Of a stretch of 64,000 nucleotides of DNA, positions 42,168-50,314 are shown piece by piece. The DNA is from Myxococcales bacterium (GTDB taxonomy: Bacteria > Myxococcota_A > Polyangia > Polyangiales > JADJMO01): assembly GCA_016709545.1 (NCBI GenBank), contig JADJMO010000034.1, forward strand, positions 1 through 64,000. The letters run 5' to 3'. Under the pieces are notes generated by a model, which ran no database searches, had not been told where the DNA came from, and saw only the letters and a program-made list of their open reading frames with translations. The position numbers were made by a program, and so were the translations under genes. Each line of letters opens with the position of its first letter. The stretch's first letter is position 1.

Positions 42168-43507
42168 GGCCGGAGGCGCGGCTGACCGGTCGTCTCGGTC
42201 ACCGCGAGCCACAGCGCCCCGTCGGGGTTGACCCGCTTCTTCTGGCCCACCGCCACGGGGATGGGCAGGTGGGTGAACACGCGGTGGATGCGGCCGATCA
42301 CGATGTCCGTCTTGCCCGCCATGCCGGCGTGCACGGCGTTGCGCGCGAGGGAGTCGCAGAAGATGGAGTCGTGCGCGTTCGCGGGCACGCTGCGGATCAT
42401 GTAGCTCGGGTCGATGTACTTGACCGTGGATTCGATCTGGCGATCCGCGAGGTACTTGGTGACCGCGTCGCGCAGATGCGGGCCGATGTCGAGGCCGCTG
42501 CTCGAGAAGCGAAGGTTGCCGGAGGCGTCGAGCTCGGCGCCCTCGCGGAGCAGGCTCGCGCCGCACCCCTCGGCGACGACGATGACGGCGTGGCCGCGCT
42601 CGGCGAGCCGCCGCTCGAGCGACGCGAACAGCCCGGAGGGGCCTTCGAGATCGAACCCCACCTCCGGGATGAGGCAGTAGTTCACGTCGTGGCTGGCGAG
42701 CGCCGCGGCCGCCGCGATGAAGCCGGCGTCGCGCCCCATGAGCTTGACCACACCGACCCCGTTGAGCGCGCCGAGCGCCTCGGTGTGCGCGGCGTCGACC
42801 GCGAGCCGCGCCACCTCGACGGCCGTCTCGTAGCCGAAGGTCTTGTCGACGAACTCGATGTCGTTGTCGATGGTCTTCGGCACCCCGATCACCGCGATCC
42901 GCTTGCCGCGCCGGGCGATCTCCTCGTGCAGGGCGTGGGCGCCGCGCAGCGTGCCGTCGCCGCCGATGGTGAAGAGGATGTCGATGCCGTGGCGCTCGAG
43001 GGTGTCGACCATGGTCGCGGCGTCGCGCTTGCCGCGCGAGAGGCCGAGGAAGCTGCCGCCCTGCCGGTGCACGTGCAGCACCTCGGCCGGCGTCAGCTGC
43101 ACGGGCGGCGTGCCGGCGGCGGGGTCGAGGCCGCGGTAGCCGTAGCGGAACCCGAGCACCGACTGCACGCGGTACTTGTGGGTGAGCTCGAGGACGATGG
43201 ACCGGATGACGTTGTTGATGCCCGGGCACAGGCCGCCGCACGTGACGATGCCGACCCGCGTGTCCTTCGGGTCGAAGAAGATGGTCTCGCGCGGACCGGC
43301 CTTCTCGAACAGGATCGGGGTCTCGAGGCGCGCGCCGGCGCGGGTCTCGATCTGCCAGGTGATGCGCGCGTCGTCGGGCACGTAGTCGGCCACCTCGTCG
43401 CCGCGCACGGTCGAGAGGCCGAGCGGCGAGGGGAACGTGCGAGCGCCGAGCGTGCGGACGTTCAGGTCCGAGGCCCGGAGGGACAGCTGGGGGAGCATCG
43501 ATTGCAT
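42164..43507 (-). CDS. 6-phosphofructokinase (long ATP/PPi family)
   Basis: A 447-residue phosphofructokinase with an N-terminal extension: VTCGGLCPGINNVIR, GGSFLGLSRG, phosphoryl-donor motif IGGDGTLRGA, catalytic PKTIDND and substrate motif KLMGRDAGFIA. GGDGT (Gly, not Asp) points to ATP, while the Lys of PKTIDND is more usual in PPi-type enzymes; such mixed-signature long PFKs are generally reported ATP-dependent. Glycolysis, cytoplasm. ATG 43507 preferred; ATG 43498 follows closely. Confidence 0.9.
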   Translation of the reverse strand: MQSMLPQLSLRASDLNVRTLGARTFPSPLGLSTVRGDEVADYVPDDARITWQIETRAGARLETPILFEKAGPRETIFFDPKDTRVGIVTCGGLCPGINNVIRSIVLELTHKYRVQSVLGFRYGYRGLDPAAGTPPVQLTPAEVLHVHRQGGSFLGLSRGKRDAATMVDTLERHGIDILFTIGGDGTLRGAHALHEEIARRGKRIAVIGVPKTIDNDIEFVDKTFGYETAVEVARLAVDAAHTEALGALNGVGVVKLMGRDAGFIAAAAALASHDVNYCLIPEVGFDLEGPSGLFASLERRLAERGHAVIVVAEGCGASLLREGAELDASGNLRFSSSGLDIGPHLRDAVTKYLADRQIESTVKYIDPSYMIRSVPANAHDSIFCDSLARNAVHAGMAGKTDIVIGRIHRVFTHLPIPVAVGQKKRVNPDGALWLAVTETTGQPRLRP

Positions 43508-43630
43508 GGGGCTCCGTGGCGCGCCTTGGGCGCGCGGCGCGACGATAGCCCGGTCGCGGGCGGGCGAGTCGGCGGAGCGCGCTTCCATGACGACGTGTCA
43601 GGTGCGCTCCACCTCGGTTATCCTCGCGCG

Positions 43631-43783
43631 ATGCCCGTCCAGTCTCCGTCCGCGAGCGCCTCCACCTCGACCACCAGCTCGGCGCCGCCCGCCAAGGGGG
43701 GCTGCGCGATCGGCGGCCCCGCCGACGGCCTCCCCCTGCTGTTCGCGTTCGCGGTGGCCCTCGCCGTCCGCTGGTGGCGCTGA
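43631..43783 (+). CDS. 50-residue Ser/Thr linker plus MYXO-CTERM-like tail, hypothetical
   Basis: A very small gene: a Ser/Ala/Thr linker (residues 3-22), GGCAIGG with a single Cys, a hydrophobic stretch (LPLLFAFAVALAV) and a terminal RWWR. This equals the last part of MYXO-CTERM surface proteins but lacks any passenger or signal peptide. TATCCT lies 6 nt before ATG, so it may be leaderless. It is divergent from pfk, which leaves no room for a missing N-terminal part in this orientation. Could be a single-pass micro-protein or chance. Confidence 0.4.
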   Translation: MPVQSPSASASTSTTSSAPPAKGGCAIGGPADGLPLLFAFAVALAVRWWR

Positions 43784-43801
43784 CTCGACCATGAGTGCCC
43801 C

Positions 43802-43868
43802 CCCCGGGCTGAAGCCCGGGGCACCGACTGCGGGGGCAAGCCCGCCTATGGCGGGCTATCCAGTCGGT
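43802..43868 (+). repeat. REP element R1 (two-part hairpin)
   Basis: Part 1 (43802-43821) is a perfect 9-bp stem CCCCGGGCT/AGCCCGGGG with loop GA. Part 2 is nested: outer stem ACCGACTG (43823-43830)/CAGTCGGT (43861-43868) and inner stem AGCCCGCC/GGCGGGCT. The RAYT-like gene ends inside it. Same family as R2, R3 and R4. Confidence 0.9.
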
Positions 43869-44218
43869 ACATCTAGCGACTCGTCGGAGAGATCGACTTC
43901 GGGCAGTTCGCCGTCACGAGGCGTCGTCGGTGCGGTCTGCTCCAGGCGCGCGTCCGTCGCACCGGTCACGTGCCGTTCACGCTGGCTCGACAGGTACGAG
44001 AGCAGGTCCGGGAGCACGCCGACGTCCGCAGAGCGAGCCCAGTAGCCTGCCTGCCAACGTAGCGGTCGATTGGGTTGCGCGAGATTCCACGCTCGACTCG
44101 TCGCGCCTTTGAGGTGACGTACGACTTCGGCGAGCGTGGTCGCTGGATGGAGGCTCAGCACGACGTGAACGTGATCGTTGCCGGTACCGACGCCGAGCAG
44201 TTCGGCGCTGCAGCGCAT
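43856..44218 (-). CDS. IS200/RAYT-like Y1 transposase, N-terminus eroded
   Basis: HUH-type tyrosine transposase fragment: His pair in NDHVHVVL, the family stretch LAEVVRHLKGATSRAWN, LRWQAGYWARS, and the C-terminal helix with probable catalytic Tyr in LLSYLSSQRERH. Homologous sequence continues upstream to about 44310 (LQRHRQPCLAEALDRWLHDE) without a start codon and the first family residues are missing, so the gene may be inactive or use an unusual start. It lies between two REPs in inverted orientation (R1 and R3), the arrangement expected for a REP-associated transposase. Confidence 0.75.
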   Translation of the reverse strand: MRCSAELLGVGTGNDHVHVVLSLHPATTLAEVVRHLKGATSRAWNLAQPNRPLRWQAGYWARSADVGVLPDLLSYLSSQRERHVTGATDARLEQTAPTTPRDGELPEVDLSDESLDVPTG

Positions 44219-44333
44219 GGCCTGCTTCCGGAGCTCGTCGTGAAGCCATCGGTCTAGAGCCTCGGCAAGGCATGGCTGTCGGTGGCGCTGGAGGTTGCGC
44301 GGTAGGAAGCCGGCTGCTCACGCGCATTTCGCG

Positions 44334-44398
44334 AGCCCGCCGCAGGTGGGCTTCCACGGCAGTCGGTGCCCCGGGCTTCAGCCGCTTCAGCCCGGGGG
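44334..44398 (-). repeat. REP element R3 with tandem 9-bp duplication
   Basis: Inverted copy of R1. Inner stem AGCCCGCC-gca-GGTGGGCT; the first hairpin is enlarged because the loop-centred 9-mer GGCTGAAGC occurs twice in tandem (plus-strand GCTTCAGCC at 44375-44383 and 44384-44392). The 9-mer equals the duplication flanking the IS4-type element at 48.5-50.0 kb. Confidence 0.9.
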
Positions 44399-44414
44399 AT
44401 TTCTCGAAGGGCCT

Positions 44415-45485
44415 TCAGCCGCGCCGCGGTGGCAGCAGGCGGCCGTGCTCTTCGGCCGCGCCGCCGACCCCACGGCGCAGCACGATCTGCTGACCGGCGG
44501 AGTGTCCGTCGCCGAACGCTGCCCGCTTGCGGCCCCCGCCGAAGGTGGTCGTGCGCAGTCGCGGGTGGCGCCGCCGGAAGTGAGCCGCGAGATCGCCGTC
44601 CTCGACCCACACGAGGCCCTGCTCGCGGCTCGCCTGCGCCTCGCGGTCGAGCTTGGTCGCGAACCCGGCGACCACCCCCGCGAGGTACGTGCGGCGATCG
44701 CGGTCGCCGCGGATCCCCTGCGCGCGCTTGTGCAGCCGCCACGCGGACTCGGCCGCGCCGAGCAGGAACTCGTGCACGTACGCGGCGATCTCGAGGTTGC
44801 TCGGCGTGCCGATCGCCTCGAGCACCGAGCCGTGGCGCCCGAGCAGCGGCAGGTAGACCGGGATCCAGATGGTCTGCACGAAGAAGTGCTTGGCGAGCAG
44901 CGTCGCGAGGCGTTGCTCGTGCTCGGCGCGGCGCAGCGCGGGGGCGCCGATGGCGCGCGCGGCGAACCCGCGGGCGTGGGTCTCGGCGCGGTGCGCGAGG
45001 TTGTGCTTGAGCAGCAGGCGCTGCGCCGCGGCCATCGCCGCCTCGGCCTCGTTGCGGTTGTCGCTCGCGGCGAGCGCGAGGAGCTTCTGCACGCGGTCGA
45101 GCACGTGGGCCTCGGCCGGATCGGTGGTGGGGAGGCCGGTGGCCGCGCCGTCGATGGCGAGCGTGCGGCACACCTCGCGGAACCGGGGCCCGTGCGCGCT
45201 CTCGTCGAGGATGCCGAGGTGCTCGTGCACGTACTGATGGGCCATCTCGTGCTTGAGCACCTCGACCAGCGTGGCCCACGGCTGACCGAGGGCGAGCTGC
45301 CGCGTGACCTCGATGCGTCGCGTCTCGAGCACCCAGCGCGCGAGGAAGCCGTCGGCGTCGACGAGCGCGAGCGTGGGAGGCCGGAGCCGCTCCCGGAAGT
45401 GCGACCAGTTGATGCGCCCCCACTCGGCGTCGAGGGCGCGCAGGAGCGCGGCGGCGAGCTCGCCCTCGAGCACGGGCAGTTCCAC
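44415..45485 (-). CDS. SprT-like / DUF2786 metallopeptidase-like protein
   Basis: A 356-residue cytoplasmic protein. Residues about 15-110 form a SprT-like zinc-protease domain with HExxH in VLKHEMAHQYVHEH (about residue 80) and a following GPRFREVC. Residues about 125-165 match DUF2786 (VLDRVQKLLALAASDNRNEAEAAMAAAQRLL), and a helical C-terminal part contains KLDREAQASREQGLVWVED. SprT/Spartan-like proteases act on DNA-protein crosslinks in other systems; DUF2786 is often linked to mobile DNA. The 3' end runs up to REP R3. Confidence 0.85.
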   Translation of the reverse strand: MELPVLEGELAAALLRALDAEWGRINWSHFRERLRPPTLALVDADGFLARWVLETRRIEVTRQLALGQPWATLVEVLKHEMAHQYVHEHLGILDESAHGPRFREVCRTLAIDGAATGLPTTDPAEAHVLDRVQKLLALAASDNRNEAEAAMAAAQRLLLKHNLAHRAETHARGFAARAIGAPALRRAEHEQRLATLLAKHFFVQTIWIPVYLPLLGRHGSVLEAIGTPSNLEIAAYVHEFLLGAAESAWRLHKRAQGIRGDRDRRTYLAGVVAGFATKLDREAQASREQGLVWVEDGDLAAHFRRRHPRLRTTTFGGGRKRAAFGDGHSAGQQIVLRRGVGGAAEEHGRLLPPRRG

Positions 45486-45544
45486 GCCCGATCGCTAGCA
45501 CGAAACATCGACGCGCGCGCGGCCCCATGCGAAGCCTGCGCCCC

Positions 45545-46366
45545 ATGTCGACGCTGAAAGGAAAGACCCTCTTCATCTCCGGCGCGAGCCGGGGCATCGG
45601 ACTCGCCATCGCCCTGCGCGCGGCGCGGGACGGCGCCAACGTGGCGGTCGCCGCCAAGACCACCGAGCCCCACCCGAAGCTCCCCGGCACGATCTTCACG
45701 GCGGCCGAGGAGATCGAGAAGGCGGGCGGCAAGGCGCTCCCGCTGGTCTGCGACATCCGCAGCGAGGAGCAGGTGCTGGCCGCGGTGCAGAAGACGGTCG
45801 AGACCTTCGGCGGCATCGACGTGTGCATCAACAACGCGAGCGCGATAAGCCTCACGGGCACGCTCGCGACGCCGATGAAGCGCTACGATCTGATGCACGG
45901 GATCAACACCCGCGGCACCTTCCTGGTCAGCAAGGCGTGCCTCCCGCACCTGCTCCGCGCCGAGAACCCGCACATCCTCAACAACTCGCCGCCGCTCTCC
46001 ATGCAGCCCAAGTGGTTCGGCCCGCACGTGGCCTACACGATGGCCAAATACGGCATGAGCCTCTGCGTGCTCGGCATGGCCGAGGAGTTCAAGGGCCGCG
46101 TCGCGGTCAACGCGCTGTGGCCGCGCACGGTCATCGCCACCTCCGCGGTGCAGAACCTGCTCGGCGGCGACCAGACCATGAACCACTCGCGCAAGCCCGA
46201 CATCATGGCCGACGCGGCCTACGCGATCCTCACCAAGCCGTTCAAGGACTGCACGGGGAACTTCTTCGTGGACGAGGACCTCCTCCGGAAGGAGGGCGTC
46301 ACCGACTTCGACAAGTACCTGCTGGTGCCTGGCGCGGAGCCCACGCAGGACTTCTTCCTGGACTGA
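45545..46366 (+). CDS. SDR oxidoreductase, HSDL2-like
   Basis: A 273-residue SDR: SGASRGIGLAIALRAARDGANVAVAAKT holds the NAD(P) Gly motif and a basic AAKT segment suggesting NADP; CINNASAISLTGT; catalytic YTMAK near residue 167. The pattern TEPHPKLPGTIFTAAEEIEKAGG and the C-terminal GNFFVDEDLLRKEGV are characteristic of hydroxysteroid-dehydrogenase-like protein 2 relatives, thought to act on lipid substrates. Start ATG 45545; the next gene starts 2 bp after its stop. Confidence 0.87.
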   Translation: MSTLKGKTLFISGASRGIGLAIALRAARDGANVAVAAKTTEPHPKLPGTIFTAAEEIEKAGGKALPLVCDIRSEEQVLAAVQKTVETFGGIDVCINNASAISLTGTLATPMKRYDLMHGINTRGTFLVSKACLPHLLRAENPHILNNSPPLSMQPKWFGPHVAYTMAKYGMSLCVLGMAEEFKGRVAVNALWPRTVIATSAVQNLLGGDQTMNHSRKPDIMADAAYAILTKPFKDCTGNFFVDEDLLRKEGVTDFDKYLLVPGAEPTQDFFLD

Positions 46367-46368
46367 TC

Positions 46369-46887
46369 GTGGCCGAGTCGTTCCCGATCGAGGCCCTGCC
46401 CCGCCCGACGCTGCTCGCGCCCGCGGCCCGCCACGCGCGGCTCGCCGAGGCCACGCCGCTCGTGCTCGCCGCGGTCGCCGGCGAAGAAGACCCGATCGTG
46501 GTGCAGACCACGCTCGCGTGCCTGCTCTTCCACACCTTCGCCCAGACCAACTGGTGCGGGTTCTATCGCCGGGTCGGCCCCGAGCTGCTCGCCGTCGGCC
46601 CCTACCAGGGCACGCTCGGGTGCCTCCGCATTCCGTTCTCGCGCGGCGTGTGCGGCGCCGCGGCCCGCGAGCGGCGCACGCAGCTCGTGCCCGACGTGCA
46701 CGCGTTCGCCGACCACATCGCCTGCGACTCCGCGTCGCGCTCGGAGCTCGTGGTCCCGGTGCTCGACGCCGACGGCGTGCGCGCGGTGCTCGACCTCGAC
46801 TCCCCCCTGCCCGACGGGTTCTCCGAGCACGAGGCGCGCGCGCTCGAAGCGCTCGTCGCTCAGGCGTTCGCGCACGCGCGTTGGTAG
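46369..46887 (+). CDS. msrC: Free methionine-(R)-sulfoxide reductase (GAF domain)
   Basis: A 172-residue GAF-type fRMsr: WCGFYRRVG, then the three conserved Cys in LGCLRIPF, GVCGAAA and HIACDSASRSELVVP, all in family spacing. It reduces free methionine-R-sulfoxide in the cytoplasm with thioredoxin as donor. GTG start at 46369 lies 2 bp after the SDR stop, so the two form an operon. Confidence 0.88.
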   Translation: MAESFPIEALPRPTLLAPAARHARLAEATPLVLAAVAGEEDPIVVQTTLACLLFHTFAQTNWCGFYRRVGPELLAVGPYQGTLGCLRIPFSRGVCGAAARERRTQLVPDVHAFADHIACDSASRSELVVPVLDADGVRAVLDLDSPLPDGFSEHEARALEALVAQAFAHARW

Positions 46888-47259
46888 CGCCTACTTCTCG
46901 CTCTGAGGCTCTCGAGCCAGGCACGGAGTCCAGCCTCTGAGTCTCGGGATGAAAACGAGCCTGTCAAGTGACGGGGCGCGTTCTGTCTCTGGTCTCGCTC
47001 GGGGCGCCCGGGCGGGGAGGGGGATGACGACAGGGAGTCACCCCGGGATTCGCGGGTTGCTCGAGGAGGAAAAGGCGGAGACAGGGGGGAGCCCTGGGCG
47101 GCGACGGTCTGATCTCTAGGATTGCGGGTGTTCAGGGTGTCCTGGATCGTGCTGGCCATGGGTGCGCCCCGGTCTGAGTGCGCGAGTCAGTTGTCCGTCC
47201 CAGGGACGGGGGGGTTCTCCTTCGGTCGGCCCTCGTCCGCTGCTCTCGCGACACCGAGG
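46888..47259. other. Intergenic region without recognisable gene
   Basis: About 370 bp of lower-GC, non-repetitive sequence. No supported coding region, RNA or hairpin was found; it may be residue of the decayed mobile elements to its right. Confidence 0.5.
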
Positions 47260-48369
47260 TCTAGTCAGGCTGCTTTGGAGCGGCTCGGCGACTCCGAGCG
47301 CCCCGATAAACCACAGAGGCTCGCGCGGTGGCCGTGACGACGACCTGGGGCTTCTTGCCTCGAGCGCTGAGCCCGCCGAAGCGGCGCGCGAGACGAAGTC
47401 GTCGCTTTGACGGCGATGGTTACGACCTCCCGCCAAGTTGAGCCTGGACGCAGGGAGGCAGCACGAGTGCCTAGGGTGGTCGCGCACCTCCAGTAGCCCA
47501 CGCGGCTTCGACAGGCGCTCTGCGCTACGTGGGCGTTGCCAGTCTTGGCGATGCCTGCAACCCGTCGTACCAACTCGCCGCTGGAGCGTTCACCCGGAAC
47601 GATTCCGACGTACGACATGAGCTGACGTGGCGTCTTGAATCGGCGGAGGTCCCCGAGGCTCGGTCAGCAGGATCATTGCGGTGAGCGTCGAGACTCCACG
47701 TAGGCGTCAGGCGGCCACACGTGTTTCGAAGGGGGGACTTGGCTAAGCTTGGCGATCTCGCGTCGAGCGCGGCCATGCGGAGGATCCAGGTACTCCAGCT
47801 GACTGAGGTAATGGTCGAAGGTCACGCACAGCGAGTTATTCGAGTTTCTGGCTCTTCAGCCAGTTCCCGTGCTACTGCGTCGACGCGACACCAGCCGTGT
47901 AGTGGCGGCCATGGCGAAGGAGGAACTTGCTCAGCTGATGGCGGGCTGCGATGCGCTCTACGGAGGTCGTCGCGGCTCTGGCGGATCACGGGCCGCCTCC
48001 TGGTCCGAGTCGGCACGACGATCGCTGTCAGCTCATCTGCCCTGAGCAGGCGCACGAGCTTGACCGCATCGCGACGGTCCGTCTTCACACGGTCACCTGG
48101 CTTCACGACCGGGATCAGCGAGGGCGCAACCACCTGGCGAGCACTCCCATCCCGTCCAGCATCCCTTTCGCTGGATCTCAACCCTGACGCTCCGGCTTCG
48201 TAACACGCCTGAACCCGCCCCTCTTCATCAACCGCCCAAACGTCTCGCGCAGCTTGCGCGGATCGTTCGGGACTTCGCGAACCAACGGCTCTCGACTCTC
48301 ACCCACGAACCGCGAGGACCGTATCTTCGCGTGAACATCCATGCCCACCCAGATGGTAGATTCGTTCAT
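47260..48369 (-). pseudogene. IS110-family transposase remnant
   Basis: Decayed IS110 transposase broken by several frameshifts. From the N-terminus: IWVGMDVHAK (DEDD domain start) and REVPNDPRKLRETFGRLMKR; then, after a shift, VVAPSLIPVVKPGDRVKTDRRDAVKLVRLLR; then STLTAMILLTE and LRRFKTPRQLMSYVGIVPGERSSG...TKTGNAH around the second catalytic (Ser) domain; then FIGALGVAEP near the C-terminus. The middle is shortened. Clearly non-functional; element ends were not identified (IS110 elements usually lack terminal inverted repeats). Confidence 0.88.
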
Positions 48370-48481
48370 GGCCGGCTCTCGACTTGCTGGTGTTCGTCAC
48401 GAGCGACCGCGGCTTCCAGCTGCGCCGGCAGCTTGGGGTCGCGATCACCAACTGAATCCTCCGACCGAATCGTGATTGCAT

Positions 48482-48496
48482 CCCCCGGGCTGAAGC
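48482..48496 (+). repeat. Left half of REP R2, ending in target duplication
   Basis: CCCCCGGGCTGAAGC: the left arm of the first REP hairpin. Its last nine bases GGCTGAAGC (48488-48496) recur at 49975-49983 on the far side of the IS4-type element. Confidence 0.9.
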
Positions 48497-49974
48497 CTCA
48501 GCATTGATCGGTTCTCGACTTCTCTCGGGAATTTCCGGTCTCGGCGTTGCGTTCCAGCCACATGGAATGGATCGGCGCGAACGAGGACTGGGCCTTCGAG
48601 CAGTTCAGCCGGGGCGAACTTGGGATCGACGCCGATGCACTCGTGCGGTGGGGATGCTTCCGGCGAGCGCTTGCAACGCCGGGTGGGAAGCTCTCCGTCG
48701 TCTTTCGCCAGAACGCCGAGTTGCAGGGCGCTTACGACTTCGTTCAGGGCCGGTTGCGTCAGGGGCGCTGATCGGATCGATTGCGGCAGCAACATTGCGC
48801 GCAGTTGGAAGGGAAGACCGCGCGTATGTGATCGTCGACAGCACGAGCCTGACGCTGACCGACCGCAGGAATGCGAAGGGATTCGGCTCTATCGGAAGGC
48901 GTGCCCTGCCAACACGAGGGCTCAAAGGTGCTCGACGCGCTGGTCGTTTCGGCAGACCACGTTCCGGTCGGACTGGTCGCGCTGCACTGGTGGGCGCGCG
49001 GCAAGAAGTCCGGCCTGTCGCGACTACGATCGGCGCCGTGGGTTGACGGAAACCAAGCACTGGGTCGACACGATCCGGTTGGCAGCAACTCCGGATGGCG
49101 GCTCACGCTGCGAGCTGTGCTCCGTGCTTTGTCATCGACCGTGGGGGGACAACGCCGAGATCCTCCGCACTCTCCAAGAAGGCTCGCTCAACCCATTGTG
49201 CGGGCTGCACAGGATCGCCGGGTCGTGACTGCTCGAGGTCGGCCAGACCGTCTGCGGGCGCTGATGCGTAGCCAACGCGTGATTGGCCACCAGACCATCG
49301 ACGTCCCTGCAGCTCCGGGTCGCCGTGCGCGCCGGGCCATCCTTCCAGCTTCGTCAGGCACGCGTCGAACTCGATCTGCCAGACCGAAGCGAGGGAGGAC
49401 GCTTTCGTTTCACGACCAACGTCGTGTGGGTCGTGGAGCAGAGAGCACCCCACGGGCAGCGGCCGCTCGACTGGATGCTCCTGACCAGCGACGACGTCAA
49501 CGAGGTGGCGGACGCCGAACGCATTCTGAAGGGCTAGTTGTGCGTTGGCGGATCGAGGAGTTTCATCGCACGTGGAAGTCGGGACACTGCAACGTGGAGG
49601 ACTCCCAGCTGCACAAGATGGAGCACGTCACGCGATGGGCTACGCTCCTCGCCGCTGTAGCCACTCGTGTCGAACAACTCAAACACCTGTCGCGAACCAC
49701 CTGACGCGCCTGCCTCAAGCATCATGAGCGAGCTCGAAATCGGGGCTCTCAAGGCTGCCGTCGTCAGAAGAAGCGTACCGGGTGATACCCGAACGTATGC
49801 CCACCGTCGCGGAAGCCGTCAGGTGGATCGCCGATTTGGGTGGCTACACCGGCAAGAGCTCGGGTGGGCCTCCGGGCTCGATCACGATCGGTCGTGGCCT
49901 CGAGTGGCTAGCTGCGTGGACCTCAGGCTACGCAAGCGGCGCTGCCGACCGCAAAAAATGAGACCAATGCTGAG
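48497..49974 (+). mobile_element. IS4-type insertion sequence, 1,478 bp, decayed
   Basis: Bounded by inverted repeats CTCAGCATTG (48497-48506) and CAATGCTGAG (49965-49974), matching at 12 of 13 bases if extended, and flanked by the 9-bp direct repeat GGCTGAAGC. A 9-bp duplication is usual for the Tn5/IS50 branch of the IS4 family. It sits exactly in the loop of a REP hairpin; removing the element and one 9-mer regenerates a perfect REP. The internal transposase gene is broken. Confidence 0.88.
48562..49961 (+). pseudogene. IS4-family (Tn5-like) transposase remnant
   Basis: Recognisable pieces in all three frames, in order: MEWIGANEDWAFEQFSRGEL and VFRQNAELQGAYDFVQ (N-terminal Tn5-like part), VIVDSTSLTLTDRR (first catalytic Asp), HVPVGLVALHWWAR, RFRFTTNVVW, VRWRIEEFHRTWKSG (variant of the Y-R-E-K signature with catalytic Glu), then the C-terminal PTVAEAVRWIADLGGYTG and LEWLAAWTSGYASG, ending at TGA 49961. 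At least four frame changes make it inactive. Confidence 0.88.
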
Positions 49975-50038
49975 GGCTGAAGCCCGGGGCACCGACAGCG
50001 GGGCCAAGCCCACCTGCGGCGGGCTATCCCGTCGGTGC
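49975..50038 (+). repeat. Right half of REP R2
   Basis: Starts with the duplicated GGCTGAAGC and continues CCGGGGCACC. The second hairpin is intact: outer stem GCACCGAC (49989-49996)/GTCGGTGC (50031-50038), inner stem AGCCCACC-tgc-GGCGGGCT. Confidence 0.9.
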
Positions 50039-50056
50039 GTCAGGCGATGGATTCGC

Positions 50057-50230
50057 TCACTGCGCCGTTCTGCGGTTCGCGGCGCGTCGCTTCATCTCGA
50101 CGATGACTTCCTCGTGGGACACGACCCGTCCCTCGGATTCGTCCTCCAGTCCCTCGTCGATGGCCGAGAGGAACCGGGCCCGCTCGGTCAGACGATCGAA
50201 CTCCGCGGAACAGACGTGAAAGCGGGCCAT
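50057..50230 (-). CDS. Orphan antitoxin-like protein
   Basis: A 57-residue acidic/basic helical protein. Its centre AIDEGLEDESEGRVVSHEEV followed by IVEMKRRAAN resembles the short type II antitoxins whose consensus is (aleea)ladieaGrvvsheEv. A RelE/ParE-type toxin would be expected just downstream, but only a 6-codon frame follows before REP R2, so the toxin appears lost. TATACT lies 6 nt before ATG, consistent with a leaderless transcript. Confidence 0.55.
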   Translation of the reverse strand: MARFHVCSAEFDRLTERARFLSAIDEGLEDESEGRVVSHEEVIVEMKRRAANRRTAQ

Positions 50231-50236
50231 CGGACC

Positions 50237-50242
50237 AGTATA
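50237..50242 (-). promoter_or_regulatory. -10 element (TATACT) of the antitoxin-like gene
   Basis: TATACT on the minus strand ends 6 nt before the ATG, which puts the expected transcription start at or next to the start codon. No good -35 is visible. Confidence 0.5.
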
Positions 50243-50314
50243 GACCGCGAGGAGGCAGCTGTAGGACCGTCATCCTGCCGGCGGATGTGAGGCCCGGCCT
50301 GTCTGGCGTCGGCC

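Noticed and set aside
46888..47259. Small genes in the gap before the IS110 remnant
   Set aside because: Candidate frames are short, low in coding character and without homology that I recognise.
43802..50038. Integron or attC-like array suggested by repeated hairpins
   Set aside because: The hairpins are REPs with GA loops; no integrase gene and no cassette-like spacing.
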